Assembly (NCBI GenBank): GCA_964358855.1
Contig: CAYHQQ010000014.1
Coordinates: 14,697 to 78,696 of the forward strand
Length of the DNA: 64,000 nucleotides
Direction: 5' to 3'
Source of the DNA: UBA2396 sp038042175
GTDB taxonomy: Bacteria > Planctomycetota > Phycisphaerae > Phycisphaerales > UBA1924
Positions 47,321 to 55,793 of this stretch are shown piece after piece. The translations under genes and the position numbers were made by a program. Numbering within the stretch: the first letter of the stretch is position 1; each line of letters opens with the position of its first letter. Below the pieces are notes generated by a model. It worked only from the letters and a program-made list of their open reading frames with translations, searched no databases and was not told where the DNA came from.

Positions 47321-48292
47321 ATGATGCGTCGAGCACGTCTGGGGTTGTCGATCGGCGTGGCGCTTGCGGCGGTGATTGGCGGGGGTGTGTACGTCGCGAT
47401 GGGGTATGAGCCCGGCGGCGACTCTTCCTATGACACCAGTGTGGCGGAGCCGGCGCTGGCGAACATCCATCCCCGTGTGCTCTTTGACCACGGGCACCAG
47501 AATGTGCACTCGGCGAGCGGGCGGTACAGGGCGTTTGCGACGCTGATCACCTCGGATGGGTGCCGTGTCACGTCGGGGTCGGGGGAATTGACGCCCGCGG
47601 CCCTTGGAGCGGCGGACATTCTGGTGGTGGTGAACGCGCGGGGCCCCAAGGCGGATCGGGCCGCACCGGCGTTCACACCGGCGGAGTGCGAGGCGACACG
47701 GGCGTGGGTTGAGGCGGGAGGATCGCTGTTGCTGGTGGCCGATCATCATCCGTGCGGCGAGGCGGCGGCGGGGCTTGCGCTGCGACTGGGCGTGGAGATG
47801 AGCGGGGGCTGGACCGACGATGAGGCGAACGCGCGGGCGGGCTCGGGTGACCCCGGGCAGCTGGTCTTTTCCCGTGCGAAGGGGCAGCTCGGAGAGCACG
47901 CGATCACGAGGGGGCGCCGGGAGGGCGAGGCGGTCGCTGTGGTTGAGTCGTTCACCGGCCAATCGCTCAAGGGGCCATCGCAGAGCACCCCACTGCTTGT
48001 GCTGGCCGACTCGGCGATGGACCGGACGCCGGTGGCCTCGCAGAGCAAGACGGAGGGCTCGACGACGACCACGACGTTCACGACCAGGGACAGCTCGGCG
48101 GCGGGGAGGTGCCAGGGGTTGGCGATGCAGGTGGGGAAGGGACGCGTGGTGGTGCTGGGCGAGGCGGCGATGCTGACGGCCCAGATTGACGACAAGACCG
48201 GGAAGGCGTTCGGCATGAACGCCCCGGACAACGACAACCGGGCGTTCGCCCTGAATGTCGTGCGGTGGCTGGCGGGTGCGCTGGGAGAGTGA
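47321..48292 (+). CDS. DUF4350-type GATase-like protein with N-terminal anchor
   Basis: This 323-residue protein has an N-terminal membrane anchor (LGLSIGVALAAVIGGGVYVAM) and an alpha/beta region with PRVLFDHGHQN, DILVVVNARGP, WVEAGGSLLLVADHHP and a closing GKGRVVVLGEAAMLT. This is the class I glutamine-amidotransferase-like fold of the DUF4350 group, without the catalytic Cys triad. The role is unknown; many relatives bind ligands at the membrane. GGAGG precedes the first ATG by only 2 nt and the second ATG (47324) by 5 nt, so the true start may be 47324. It is divergent from the ADP-ribosylglycohydrolase gene. Confidence 0.7.
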   Translation: MMRRARLGLSIGVALAAVIGGGVYVAMGYEPGGDSSYDTSVAEPALANIHPRVLFDHGHQNVHSASGRYRAFATLITSDGCRVTSGSGELTPAALGAADILVVVNARGPKADRAAPAFTPAECEATRAWVEAGGSLLLVADHHPCGEAAAGLALRLGVEMSGGWTDDEANARAGSGDPGQLVFSRAKGQLGEHAITRGRREGEAVAVVESFTGQSLKGPSQSTPLLVLADSAMDRTPVASQSKTEGSTTTTTFTTRDSSAAGRCQGLAMQVGKGRVVVLGEAAMLTAQIDDKTGKAFGMNAPDNDNRAFALNVVRWLAGALGE

Positions 48293-48607
48293 TGGGTCGA
48301 TTCGTCGGCCCAAGCGCCGGTGGCGCCGGGTGCGGAGCGGGATTCGGGGGAGTCCGATTCACCGCGCCTCGGGTGCCAGAGCGCGAGCATATTTCCCCCA
48401 ATTGTGAAGGACCGCACCGAAATTCCGGCCCGCCTGAGTGCGCGCAGTACCGTTGACTGGGGTGCTGGCTCCTTGAGAGAGGGGCGCGGCAACTCCCATA
48501 GGGGCACCGCGCACTCCCTGGGCTCATCGACAGCGGCGCTTCTTTGTTTCGTGCTGATTGATTGAGCATTGGCACGACAGGGCGACGAGATCGCCGAGGA
48601 ACTCACG
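48293..48607. other. intergenic region upstream of hybrid histidine kinase
   Basis: No gene is supported in these 315 nt. A TTGACT hexamer occurs near 48454 but no convincing -10 lies at the right distance. GAGGA at 48596-48600 serves the following gene. Confidence 0.4.
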
Positions 48608-51082
48608 ATGTCGAAAAACGAACTTCTGGGTGCTGGCGGGGACTCGAAGTCGGACGCGCCACGTGCCGGGGCCGCTCCGACGCCTGTCCTTCGCTCGGGA
48701 GAATCTGCCGAGTGGCTGCTGGTCACGCTGTCTTGCATCGGCGACGCGGTGGTGACCACCGATGCGCACGGGAAGGTGACTTTTTTGAACCCGGTGGCGC
48801 AGCAACTCACGGGCTGGACGAAGGAAGAGGCCGTCGGCACCGATATCTCGCACGTCTTCCACATCGTGAACGAGGAGACGCGCAAGGAGGTTGAGAGTCC
48901 AGTGCTTCGGGCGCTCTCCCAGGGCGTGATCGTGGGGCTGGCCAACCACACAATCCTGGTCGCCAAGGACGGGAGCGAAGTTCCCATCGACGACAGCGCG
49001 GCGCCGATCAGGAGCGCGAGCGGGGAGACGGCGGGCGCGGTGCTGGTGTTCCGCGATGTGACGGAGCACAAACGTCAGGAAAAGCTGGTGCAGGACGCGT
49101 TCGACTACGCGTCGAACATCCTGGAGACCCAGAGAGAGCCGTTTCTGGTGCTCGACAAGGACCTGCGGGTGGTCTCGGCCAATCGCTCGTTCTACAAGAC
49201 GTTTCGCGTCGAGAAGGACGCGACGGAGGGTCGGTTCGTGTACGACCTGGGCGATGGGCAGTGGAACATCGCGAGCCTTCGAGAGCTTCTGGAGGAGGTG
49301 CTCCCCAAGAACCACGCGTTCGAGGGTTTCGAGGTCGAGCACGACTTTCCGGCGGGCGTGGGGCAGAAGACGATGCTGCTCAACGTCCGCAAGATCAGGA
49401 GGCCGGGCAACAACTCGGAGCTGATCCTGCTGGCGATCGAGGACATCACCGAGCGCCGGCTCGCGGAGGAGGCCAGGCGCGACTCGGCAGTGCGGTTCCG
49501 CCGGCTCTTTGAGACGGCCAAGGACGGCATTCTGCTCCTGGACGCGGTTTCGGGCAGGATCACCGACGCCAACGCCTTCATGTGCGGACTGACGGGGATG
49601 GAGCCGAGCGAGATGCTGGGCAAAGAACTGCACGAGATCGGGATGTTCCAGGATGTCGCCGCGAATAAGGCGGCGTTCCGCGAGTTGCAGCAGAACGGGT
49701 ATCTCCGGCACGACCACCTGCCGCTGCAGAACCGGCGCGGGGAAAAAGTGGAAGTCGAGCTCATCGCCAACACGTACCAGGAGGGGGACAAGCTGGTGGC
49801 CCAGTGCACGATCCGCGACATTTCGGAGCGGAGCAGGCTGGAGAAGGAAGTTGCGGCACAGGCGATGGCTCTGGCGGCTCTCGCCCGAGCCAAGGACGAG
49901 TTCCTGGCGATGCTCAGCCACGAGCTGCGCAACCCGCTGGCGCCCATCCGGGCCGCGGCGCACCTGCTGCACCTGCAGGAAACAGGAAAGGGAGGCGGGG
50001 CCAATCCGATCCAGCAGCAGGCGCGGGAGATCATCGAGCGGCAGGTGGCGCACCTCACCAAGATGGTGAGCGATCTGTCGCAGGTGTCGCGTGTGGTGAG
50101 CGGGCGGATCCGCCTTGAGCTTCGTCCGGTGAATCTCAAGCTGGCGGTGGAGCACGCGATCCAGACGGCGAGTCCGGTCTTCGAGCTGCGCAAGCACTCG
50201 GTGTCGGTGAATCTGTGCACCGAGCCGGTGTGGGCCCAGGCCGATCCGACGCGGCTGGAGGAGATCCTGGTGAATCTCCTGACCAACGCGGCGAAATACA
50301 CGCCCGACGGGGGGCGCATCGAGGTCCGGTGCGAGCACCACCCCGAGGGAGGCCAGAACCACGTGCTGCTCCGCGTTCGCGACAACGGCGTGGGGATCGA
50401 TCCGGAGCTCCTGCCCCATGTCTTCGACCTGTTCAGACAGGCCGACCGGTCGCTGGCCCGATCGGCGGGCGGACTGGGCATCGGTCTGTCGCTGGCGCAG
50501 CGGCTGGCGGTGCTCCTGGGCGGGACGATCTGGGCGCACAGCCAGGGAGCGGGAAAGGGCAGCGAGTTTACGGTGAAGCTGCCCCTGATCCCCGAGCCTC
50601 ACGAGACGCCTCAATCGCTCGCACCATCTCCGCCCCTCGTGTTCACCAGCCCCGCGGCCAACGCGATCCGCGTGCTGGTGGTCGACGACAACGTCGACCT
50701 GGTCACGATGCTCAGTGGCGCTCTGCGATTCAAGGGGTTCGAGGTGCAGAGCGCGTACACGGGGCCCGAGGGTCTGCGGATCGCGCTGGAATGGCGCCCC
50801 GACATCGCGCTCCTGGACATCGGTCTGCCGGGACTGGACGGGTACGAGATCGCGCGGCGGCTGCGAGCCGAGCACTTGCTTGAGGTGATGGTGCTGGAGC
50901 CGGGCGAGCGGAAAGCCGGCGGCGGTCCGGGCGGGCGGGTCAAGCTGATCGCGATCACGGGATACGGCCAGGAGTCCGACATCGCTCTGGCGCGTGAGGC
51001 GGGCTTCGACGGGCACATGGTCAAGCCGTGCGATATCGACGCGCTCGAGAAGATGATGGGCGAGGCCGCGCTGTCGATGTAG
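48608..51082 (+). CDS. PAS-domain hybrid histidine kinase
   Basis: This 824-residue protein has three PAS domains (about 30-160, 165-290, 300-420) with DAVVTTDAHGKVTFLN, FLVLDKDLRVVSAN and GILLLDAVSGRITDAN, then HisKA with the phospho-accepting H438 in SHELRNPLAP, a HATPase domain (NLLTNAAKY, DNGVGIDPE, GGLGIGLSLA), and a C-terminal receiver with DD acids, phospho-acceptor D737 (ALLDIGLPGLDGY) and the K in MVKPCD. No membrane segment is seen, so it should sense a cytoplasmic signal. The output partner is not adjacent. GAGGA is seven bases before the chosen ATG. Confidence 0.93.
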   Translation: MSKNELLGAGGDSKSDAPRAGAAPTPVLRSGESAEWLLVTLSCIGDAVVTTDAHGKVTFLNPVAQQLTGWTKEEAVGTDISHVFHIVNEETRKEVESPVLRALSQGVIVGLANHTILVAKDGSEVPIDDSAAPIRSASGETAGAVLVFRDVTEHKRQEKLVQDAFDYASNILETQREPFLVLDKDLRVVSANRSFYKTFRVEKDATEGRFVYDLGDGQWNIASLRELLEEVLPKNHAFEGFEVEHDFPAGVGQKTMLLNVRKIRRPGNNSELILLAIEDITERRLAEEARRDSAVRFRRLFETAKDGILLLDAVSGRITDANAFMCGLTGMEPSEMLGKELHEIGMFQDVAANKAAFRELQQNGYLRHDHLPLQNRRGEKVEVELIANTYQEGDKLVAQCTIRDISERSRLEKEVAAQAMALAALARAKDEFLAMLSHELRNPLAPIRAAAHLLHLQETGKGGGANPIQQQAREIIERQVAHLTKMVSDLSQVSRVVSGRIRLELRPVNLKLAVEHAIQTASPVFELRKHSVSVNLCTEPVWAQADPTRLEEILVNLLTNAAKYTPDGGRIEVRCEHHPEGGQNHVLLRVRDNGVGIDPELLPHVFDLFRQADRSLARSAGGLGIGLSLAQRLAVLLGGTIWAHSQGAGKGSEFTVKLPLIPEPHETPQSLAPSPPLVFTSPAANAIRVLVVDDNVDLVTMLSGALRFKGFEVQSAYTGPEGLRIALEWRPDIALLDIGLPGLDGYEIARRLRAEHLLEVMVLEPGERKAGGGPGGRVKLIAITGYGQESDIALAREAGFDGHMVKPCDIDALEKMMGEAALSM

Positions 51083-51116
51083 GTTCGCGCGATGGGAGCG
51101 AAGGATCAAAGGAAAC

Positions 51117-51138
51117 GACCGCCGGACGGCCGGCGGTC
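51117..51138. terminator. hairpin between convergent genes
   Basis: A perfect 9-bp stem (51117-51125 with 51130-51138) and a 4-nt loop lie between the histidine-kinase stop and the end of the convergent dockerin gene. A short TTTCA follows further on. It may terminate both genes. Confidence 0.55.
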
Positions 51139-51171
51139 GGGGCGGGTCTGTTTCAGTCCGTGGGGTGGCGG

Positions 51172-52596
51172 TCAGTCGCAGGGGGTCTCGAAGGCGACGA
51201 CGAAGGCGTCGTAGTCAAAGAAGTCGACGGTGCCGTCGTAATCGAAGTCGGCGTCATGACCGGGCGGGCAGGTGAGTCCCTCGAAGCACTGCACGAAGGC
51301 GTCATAGTCGAAGAAATCGACGGTGCCATCGCCGTCAAAGTCGGCAGGGCAGAGCGAGAAGTTGGTGAAGAGGTCGAGGTCGTTGAGGGAGCCGCTCCAG
51401 AGCGTGATGCCCTGGAGGTTGATCTGCGAGGGCGGCCCGGACTTGACGATCTGGAACTGATTGATACCGGTATGGATGAGGGACGGGGCGATCGGGATGC
51501 TGACGCGTCCCTGGAGAAGCCCGATGGGGAGCGGGTGTGGAGCGCCGTTGAAGACGATGGACCATTGGCCCGCGTTGGTCATCGGGGAAGCGAGGTCGAG
51601 CCAGACCGCGGGGACGGGGTTGTCGCCCTGGGCGGCGACGGCGTGGACGCCCTCGGCATATCCGGGCGGAATCGCGACTGTCGCCGAGAAGGGCGTGACG
51701 GCGAACCAGGGCGTGATCTGGTCGAGGAATTCGTCGATGTCGAGTTCCCAGTCGCCGTGGTCGTCGATATAGATCACCAGCTGCTCGTTCTCGTTGCACA
51801 GGGCGGCGGCGGCGCAGATGGCGTCGACAAGCTCCTGCTTGGTGCCTCCGTCGATCTTCTGGACGGTGTGGGGCGTGCCGGCCCAGACGCCGTTGAGTGC
51901 GTCGGCCATGTTGTTGACGTTGTTGTGGTGTCGCTGGTCGGTCTGCGAGCCGCCGAAGACGACGGCGTGGTGAGAGGATGCGCCGGTCCAGGTGATGCCA
52001 TCACCACCGTTACCGCTGGCGACCTGCGGATGCTCGAGTCCCAGGCCGTTGGGGCCCGCGGCGTCCTTGTCGCGTGCGCGTTCGAGGTCGCGTTTGACGT
52101 TGCCGTTGGAGCCATTGCGGATGGCGCCTTTGGAGTTGTCCGAGGGGCTCGTGTTCTTACCGCCCAGAGCGTCGGTCCAGGTGCTGCCCAGGTCCTTGCC
52201 GGCGTTGTTTGGATCGTTGACAACGCCGTCGACCCAGCCCTTGGCGGTCTCGTCATGACCGCTTGCCGACCCGCCGACCCAGGGCGTGCCGGCGAGGGGC
52301 CCGCCGGGGCCGCAGATGCGACCCAGATCGTCGAGCAGCCCGCCGCCGTAGCAGCAGTTGGCCATGAACTTGATGTCGTGGACGCGTGGGGTGCCGTGGC
52401 CCGCGAGGATGAGACATCCGGCGATGATGTTGGCAAGCTCATCGTCGCGCCAGGAGCCGTCGGAACAGACGACGCTCGAGTGCATTCCCACAGGTTGAGC
52501 GACGGGCGCCGTATCGTCGGCGATCACGTAACAGGCGAGGCCTGCGGCGAGCAACAGGCCAAGGCGCGTAGCGGAGGTGCGGAGTGAACGCTTCAT
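51172..52596 (-). CDS. secreted GC-type dockerin protein, possible permuted caspase/legumain-like fold
   Basis: This 474-residue protein has AAGGAG five bases before the ATG, a signal peptide ending near residue 27, and two dockerin loops (DFDGDGTVDFFDYDAF, DFDYDGTVDFFDYDAF) at the C-terminus, which ends Cys-Asp instead of Gly-Cys. In the middle, residues 209-282 look like the first three strands of a legumain-type fold: AVVFGG, a helix NNVNNMADAL, and LVIYIDDHGD with H280. The strand that would follow and carry the catalytic cysteine, IKFMANCCYGGGLLDDL (C81/C82), and the ASGHDETA segment after it, lie N-terminal instead. A circular permutation is one reading; a new fold is another. Similarity is by eye only. 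Confidence 0.65.
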   Translation of the reverse strand: MKRSLRTSATRLGLLLAAGLACYVIADDTAPVAQPVGMHSSVVCSDGSWRDDELANIIAGCLILAGHGTPRVHDIKFMANCCYGGGLLDDLGRICGPGGPLAGTPWVGGSASGHDETAKGWVDGVVNDPNNAGKDLGSTWTDALGGKNTSPSDNSKGAIRNGSNGNVKRDLERARDKDAAGPNGLGLEHPQVASGNGGDGITWTGASSHHAVVFGGSQTDQRHHNNVNNMADALNGVWAGTPHTVQKIDGGTKQELVDAICAAAALCNENEQLVIYIDDHGDWELDIDEFLDQITPWFAVTPFSATVAIPPGYAEGVHAVAAQGDNPVPAVWLDLASPMTNAGQWSIVFNGAPHPLPIGLLQGRVSIPIAPSLIHTGINQFQIVKSGPPSQINLQGITLWSGSLNDLDLFTNFSLCPADFDGDGTVDFFDYDAFVQCFEGLTCPPGHDADFDYDGTVDFFDYDAFVVAFETPCD

Positions 52597-52840
52597 GGGA
52601 TCTCCTTGTCGCGGCGGGATTTGAATATGAGAATACTTGATTGCGGGCTGTCACCAAGCGAAAATCGCGTCGGCGAGCCAAAACCCGGGGGTTTGTCGGG
52701 CTTGGGCGTGCGATGTCCGGCGAAGGTGCGTGCGAACGAAGTGCGAAATGGGGATAAATGGACCGCGTTTGCAACGGACCTGCCAGTTGACGGAAGGATG
52801 TCCTCGCCGCGGAGATCTCGGGCTGGAAGCTCGGTCCACG
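52597..52840. other. intergenic region upstream of the dockerin gene
   Basis: No gene is supported. The stretch lies between the response-regulator stop and the dockerin gene and should contain its promoter, but I see no clear -35/-10 pair. Confidence 0.4.
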
Positions 52841-53488
52841 CTAAAAGCCGGCGGCGGTGAGCCAGTCGCTGGGGCGCTGGGTCAGCGCCTGTGCAATGGC
52901 GACGAGGCTTTCGAGGCTGGGGAGATGGGCGCCCCGCTCGATGGAACTGAGCTGACTCACGCTGATCTGGGAGGCCTCGGAGAGTTCCTTGAGCGTCCAG
53001 CCTCGCTCGGTTCGGGCCATTCGCATCTGGCGCCCGAGGGATTGCTTGAGGCGGTCGAGCGGGCGCTGACCCAGGTTGAGGGCGAGGGCGGCCTGCGCCA
53101 AACAGCGCCGGAGTTCGTCGGTCGAGAACGGTTTGGCGAGGTAGTCAAAGACGTCGCGCTTGAAGGTCTGACGCATGCTGTCGAGGGATGGATAGCCCGT
53201 GACAACGATGACACACAGTCCCTTCCAGCGACGCCGAATCTCGGCTAGGACTTCCTCGCCCGAGAAGCGGCCCATCTTAATGTCCAGGAGCACGGCGTCG
53301 GGAAGTGAGGACTCGCAGGCGGCGAAAAACTCGTCGGGGGTCGCGGCGGTGCGGACGTCGTGCCCATCGGCCTCGAGCATCGTGCGGATGAACTGGCGGA
53401 AGTCGTCGTCGTCGTCGAGGGCGACGATGGACAAAGGCGATGCGGGCGCTTCGGCGTGCGAGAGTTGGGGGAGATCGCCGGGAGTCAT
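52841..53488 (-). CDS. response regulator with receiver and XRE-type HTH domain
   Basis: This 215-residue protein has a complete receiver (acidic cluster D25-D29, phospho-acceptor D69 in LLDIKMG, T97, K119) joined to a C-terminal helix-turn-helix of the XRE/HTH_3 kind (residues 152-207, WTLKELSEASQISVSQLSSIERG). Receivers are usually joined to winged-helix, LuxR or Fis domains, so the XRE output is uncommon. It lies 137 nt behind the histidine kinase at 53626 on the same strand and is its likely partner. TACACT stands six bases before the ATG with no Shine-Dalgarno. Confidence 0.88.
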   Translation of the reverse strand: MTPGDLPQLSHAEAPASPLSIVALDDDDDFRQFIRTMLEADGHDVRTAATPDEFFAACESSLPDAVLLDIKMGRFSGEEVLAEIRRRWKGLCVIVVTGYPSLDSMRQTFKRDVFDYLAKPFSTDELRRCLAQAALALNLGQRPLDRLKQSLGRQMRMARTERGWTLKELSEASQISVSQLSSIERGAHLPSLESLVAIAQALTQRPSDWLTAAGF

Positions 53489-53527
53489 GGGGGAAGTGTA
53501 TCGACGCAAGTCGCACGGGATCGAGTG

Positions 53528-53625
53528 AGGAAAAGGCGGAACGCGGAACATGAACGCGGGAGGCGGAGTCGATTCAGCCTTCCGCCTTCAAGTTCCGCCT
53601 TCTGCTTTCAGCCTTTCCTCCGTCC
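53528..53625. repeat. CCTTCCGCCTTCAAGTTCCG-type repeat
   Basis: Pyrimidine-rich text with repeated CCGCCTTC/CAGCCTT words, partly complementary to AAGGCGGAACGCGGAAC just before it. The same words occur at 57291-57362. It lies between the kinase gene and its regulator. Confidence 0.55.
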
Positions 53626-55179
53626 TCAGTCCTGTTCACCGCCCAACTCTGCCTTCCGCTCCCCCACCGGCAGGATGATCTCGAACACGGCCCCCGTGCG
53701 CCCCGGTCGGTTGCGGGCCAGGAGCAGGCCGCCGTGTTCCTTGATGATTCCTTCGGCGACGGCGAGCCCAAGGCCGGTGCCGCGGGAGTCGAGGCGGGTG
53801 GTGGCGAAGGGCTCGAAAAGTCTGGGGAGGAAGGAGGGGTCGATGCCCGGGCCGTTGTCGGTGACGGTGATGGAGGCCCAGGGGCATCCCTCGCGTGTGG
53901 AGACCAAGCCGTCGATCTCGACGAGGCCTGGGGGGGCAAAGAGCGTGGGCGGCTGTTCGACGATGGAGTTCTTGGCGTTGCGGAGAACGTTGACCAGGAC
54001 CTGGACGAGGCGGGCGGGATCGCAGATGGCCGAGAGGTTGGGGGGAATGCGGTTGTCGATCTGGACCGAGGGGCCGGGCTCCAGGAGGATGAGGATGCGA
54101 GCCTCGTCGGCGGCGTGGCGGAGGGAGACGACCGTCGTCGCCGGGGGCCTGACGCGGGCGAAGTCCAGAAGGCTGTCGCCCAGGCGCTCCAGACGATTCA
54201 CGACGCGGAGCATGAGGGCCGAGGTTGGCGGATCGACGGGGGAAGAGGGGGAAGCGTCGATCTTTTCGACCAGACCCTTGAGGACGGCCAGGGGCGTGTT
54301 GAGCTCGTGGGCGATGCCGGCGGACATCATGCCCAGGCTGGCGAGGCGGTCGGCGTCGGCGAGGTTGCGCTGGGCGTTTTCGAGGAGGTGGTTCTTGCGT
54401 TTGAGATCGGTGGCGACCTCTTCGAGGCGGGAGAGGGCGACGGCAAGCTCTGTCTTCTGCGTGCGCAGGGCGATGACCGACTCGTTGCGGGAGCGCATGA
54501 TCTCGCCCAGCTCATCGCTTGGGATGTCGCCCTCGCCGATGAGTTCGTGCTCGACGCGTCCCTCGCGCAGGGCGGCGTCGGCGTCCAGGAGTCGCTGGAT
54601 GGGCGCGTAGACGTGGCGAGGGAGGACAAAGAGCTCCAGGGCGACGGCGATGAAGGCGTAGACGCCCACGAGCGCGAGAACGGTGAAGATATACAGGCGG
54701 ATGACCGCGGCGCGTGCCTCGGGGATGCGGGTGGAGAGCGTGTAAAAGTGGGCGTTGCCCAGGGCGTCTTGAAAGAACATCGCGGCGGTGCCCGGTGACG
54801 AGGACTGACGTACCGAGAGGGGAACGGCGATGGGCGTACCAGGCTGGAGGCGAGCCTCTTCGGCGGTGTCGGCGTCGAGGTGCAGCTCTTCAACAGTGCC
54901 GGCGGCGAACTGGCTGTCGGGTGGGGGGACAAACGAGGCCGGGGAGCCGGCGTGCTGCCGGGCGGCGGCGAGGAGCGAGAGGGCGGCGGCGGTTTCGGCG
55001 CGATCGACGACTTCCTGGACCGCGGGTCGAAGGGCAATCACGAGGAAGGCGAGAAGGCCGACGGAAAAGGTGGTGTGGAGAACGACGAGCTTCTTGCGCA
55101 CGCGAAGACCCGCGAGAAAGCCGCGGCCGGGCGGGCGGCGGGTAAGGAGGCGGGAGAGGGCGGGAGGAGGGGCGGGCAT
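53626..55179 (-). CDS. membrane sensor histidine kinase
   Basis: This 517-residue protein has two hydrophobic segments (about 30-50 and 160-185) enclosing an extracytoplasmic sensor of about 110 residues, a HAMP-like linker, a coiled-coil (LSRLEEVATDLKRKNHLLENAQ), HisKA with H291 in GIAHELNTPLAVLKG, and HATPase motifs (LRNAKNSI, DNGPGIDP, GTGLGLAVAEGI). It should phosphorylate the REC-XRE regulator encoded just downstream. The signal is unknown. The start MPAPPPALS was chosen. Confidence 0.9.
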   Translation of the reverse strand: MPAPPPALSRLLTRRPPGRGFLAGLRVRKKLVVLHTTFSVGLLAFLVIALRPAVQEVVDRAETAAALSLLAAARQHAGSPASFVPPPDSQFAAGTVEELHLDADTAEEARLQPGTPIAVPLSVRQSSSPGTAAMFFQDALGNAHFYTLSTRIPEARAAVIRLYIFTVLALVGVYAFIAVALELFVLPRHVYAPIQRLLDADAALREGRVEHELIGEGDIPSDELGEIMRSRNESVIALRTQKTELAVALSRLEEVATDLKRKNHLLENAQRNLADADRLASLGMMSAGIAHELNTPLAVLKGLVEKIDASPSSPVDPPTSALMLRVVNRLERLGDSLLDFARVRPPATTVVSLRHAADEARILILLEPGPSVQIDNRIPPNLSAICDPARLVQVLVNVLRNAKNSIVEQPPTLFAPPGLVEIDGLVSTREGCPWASITVTDNGPGIDPSFLPRLFEPFATTRLDSRGTGLGLAVAEGIIKEHGGLLLARNRPGRTGAVFEIILPVGERKAELGGEQD

Positions 55180-55218
55180 GGAGAGGGAGGATATGAAGGG
55201 CGTGGCCTGGAAGGGGGC

Positions 55219-55340
55219 TTGCAAAGCACAAAGCGTCAAAGCACAAATCAGAACGGAGATGACTCCGATGAAAGCTTGCTTTGTGCTTTGTGCTTTGTGC
55301 TTTGTGCTTTGTGCTTTGTGCTTTGTGCTTTGTGCTTTGC
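55219..55340. repeat. 7-bp tandem array GCTTTGT with inverted partner
   Basis: Eight perfect GCTTTGT units and one GCTTTGC unit occupy 55278-55340. A diverged complementary stretch GCAAAGCACAAAGCGTCAAAGCACAAA lies at 55219-55245 (shown here in words, not one block), so the two could pair. The array is between the zincin stop and the histidine kinase start. Confidence 0.75.
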
Positions 55341-55349
55341 CGCGTTCTG

Positions 55350-55793
55350 TCAGTCGTAGCCAAGCTGCTCCAGATCATCCTCATCCAGCCCAAATTGGTG
55401 CCCGATTTCGTGCAGCAGGGTCACCATGATCTCGTCGTAGACATGGGCGTCGGGGCCATCGTCGGTGTCGGGCTCGCTGGCGCCAGGGTCTTGGGGTGGT
55501 TCCCAGCCGCCGGCGAGGCTGAGGATGCCCTGGCGGAAGAGGTGGATGTCGGAGGTGAGGGCGGGGCGTTCGACCGACTCGTCGGTGATGGAGGTACCGG
55601 TGTGGAGGCCACAAAGTTCGTCGATGGCCTGGGTGTCGGCCGCGTCGATGCCCAGACTCTTGAGCATGTCGGGCGTGGGCGTGTCGAGAACGATGACAGG
55701 AACCTCGTCCAGGAGCTTTGCGAGAGCGGGTGGGAGGTTCTCGATGGCTTCCTCAACCAAAGCGTCGAAGCGCTGCTGATCCGCGGGGCTCAT
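55350..55793 (-). CDS. zincin-like metallopeptidase
   Basis: This 147-residue protein has a C-terminal HEIGHQFGLDEDDLEQLGY, the zinc-binding HExxHxxGxxxxxL/D pattern of the small 'metallopeptidase family' (Zincin_1) proteins, and an N-terminal helix (FDALVEEAIENLPPALAKLL) and VIVLDTPT strand usual for it. It is cytoplasmic; the substrate is unknown. The start overlaps the stop of the preceding gene by an ATGA, so translation is coupled. The negatively charged linker (residues 90-115) is typical. Confidence 0.88.
   Translation of the reverse strand: MSPADQQRFDALVEEAIENLPPALAKLLDEVPVIVLDTPTPDMLKSLGIDAADTQAIDELCGLHTGTSITDESVERPALTSDIHLFRQGILSLAGGWEPPQDPGASEPDTDDGPDAHVYDEIMVTLLHEIGHQFGLDEDDLEQLGYD

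Noticed and set aside
55278..55340. CRISPR array
   Set aside because: The GCTTTGT units are 7 bp with no spacers; no cas genes are in the window.
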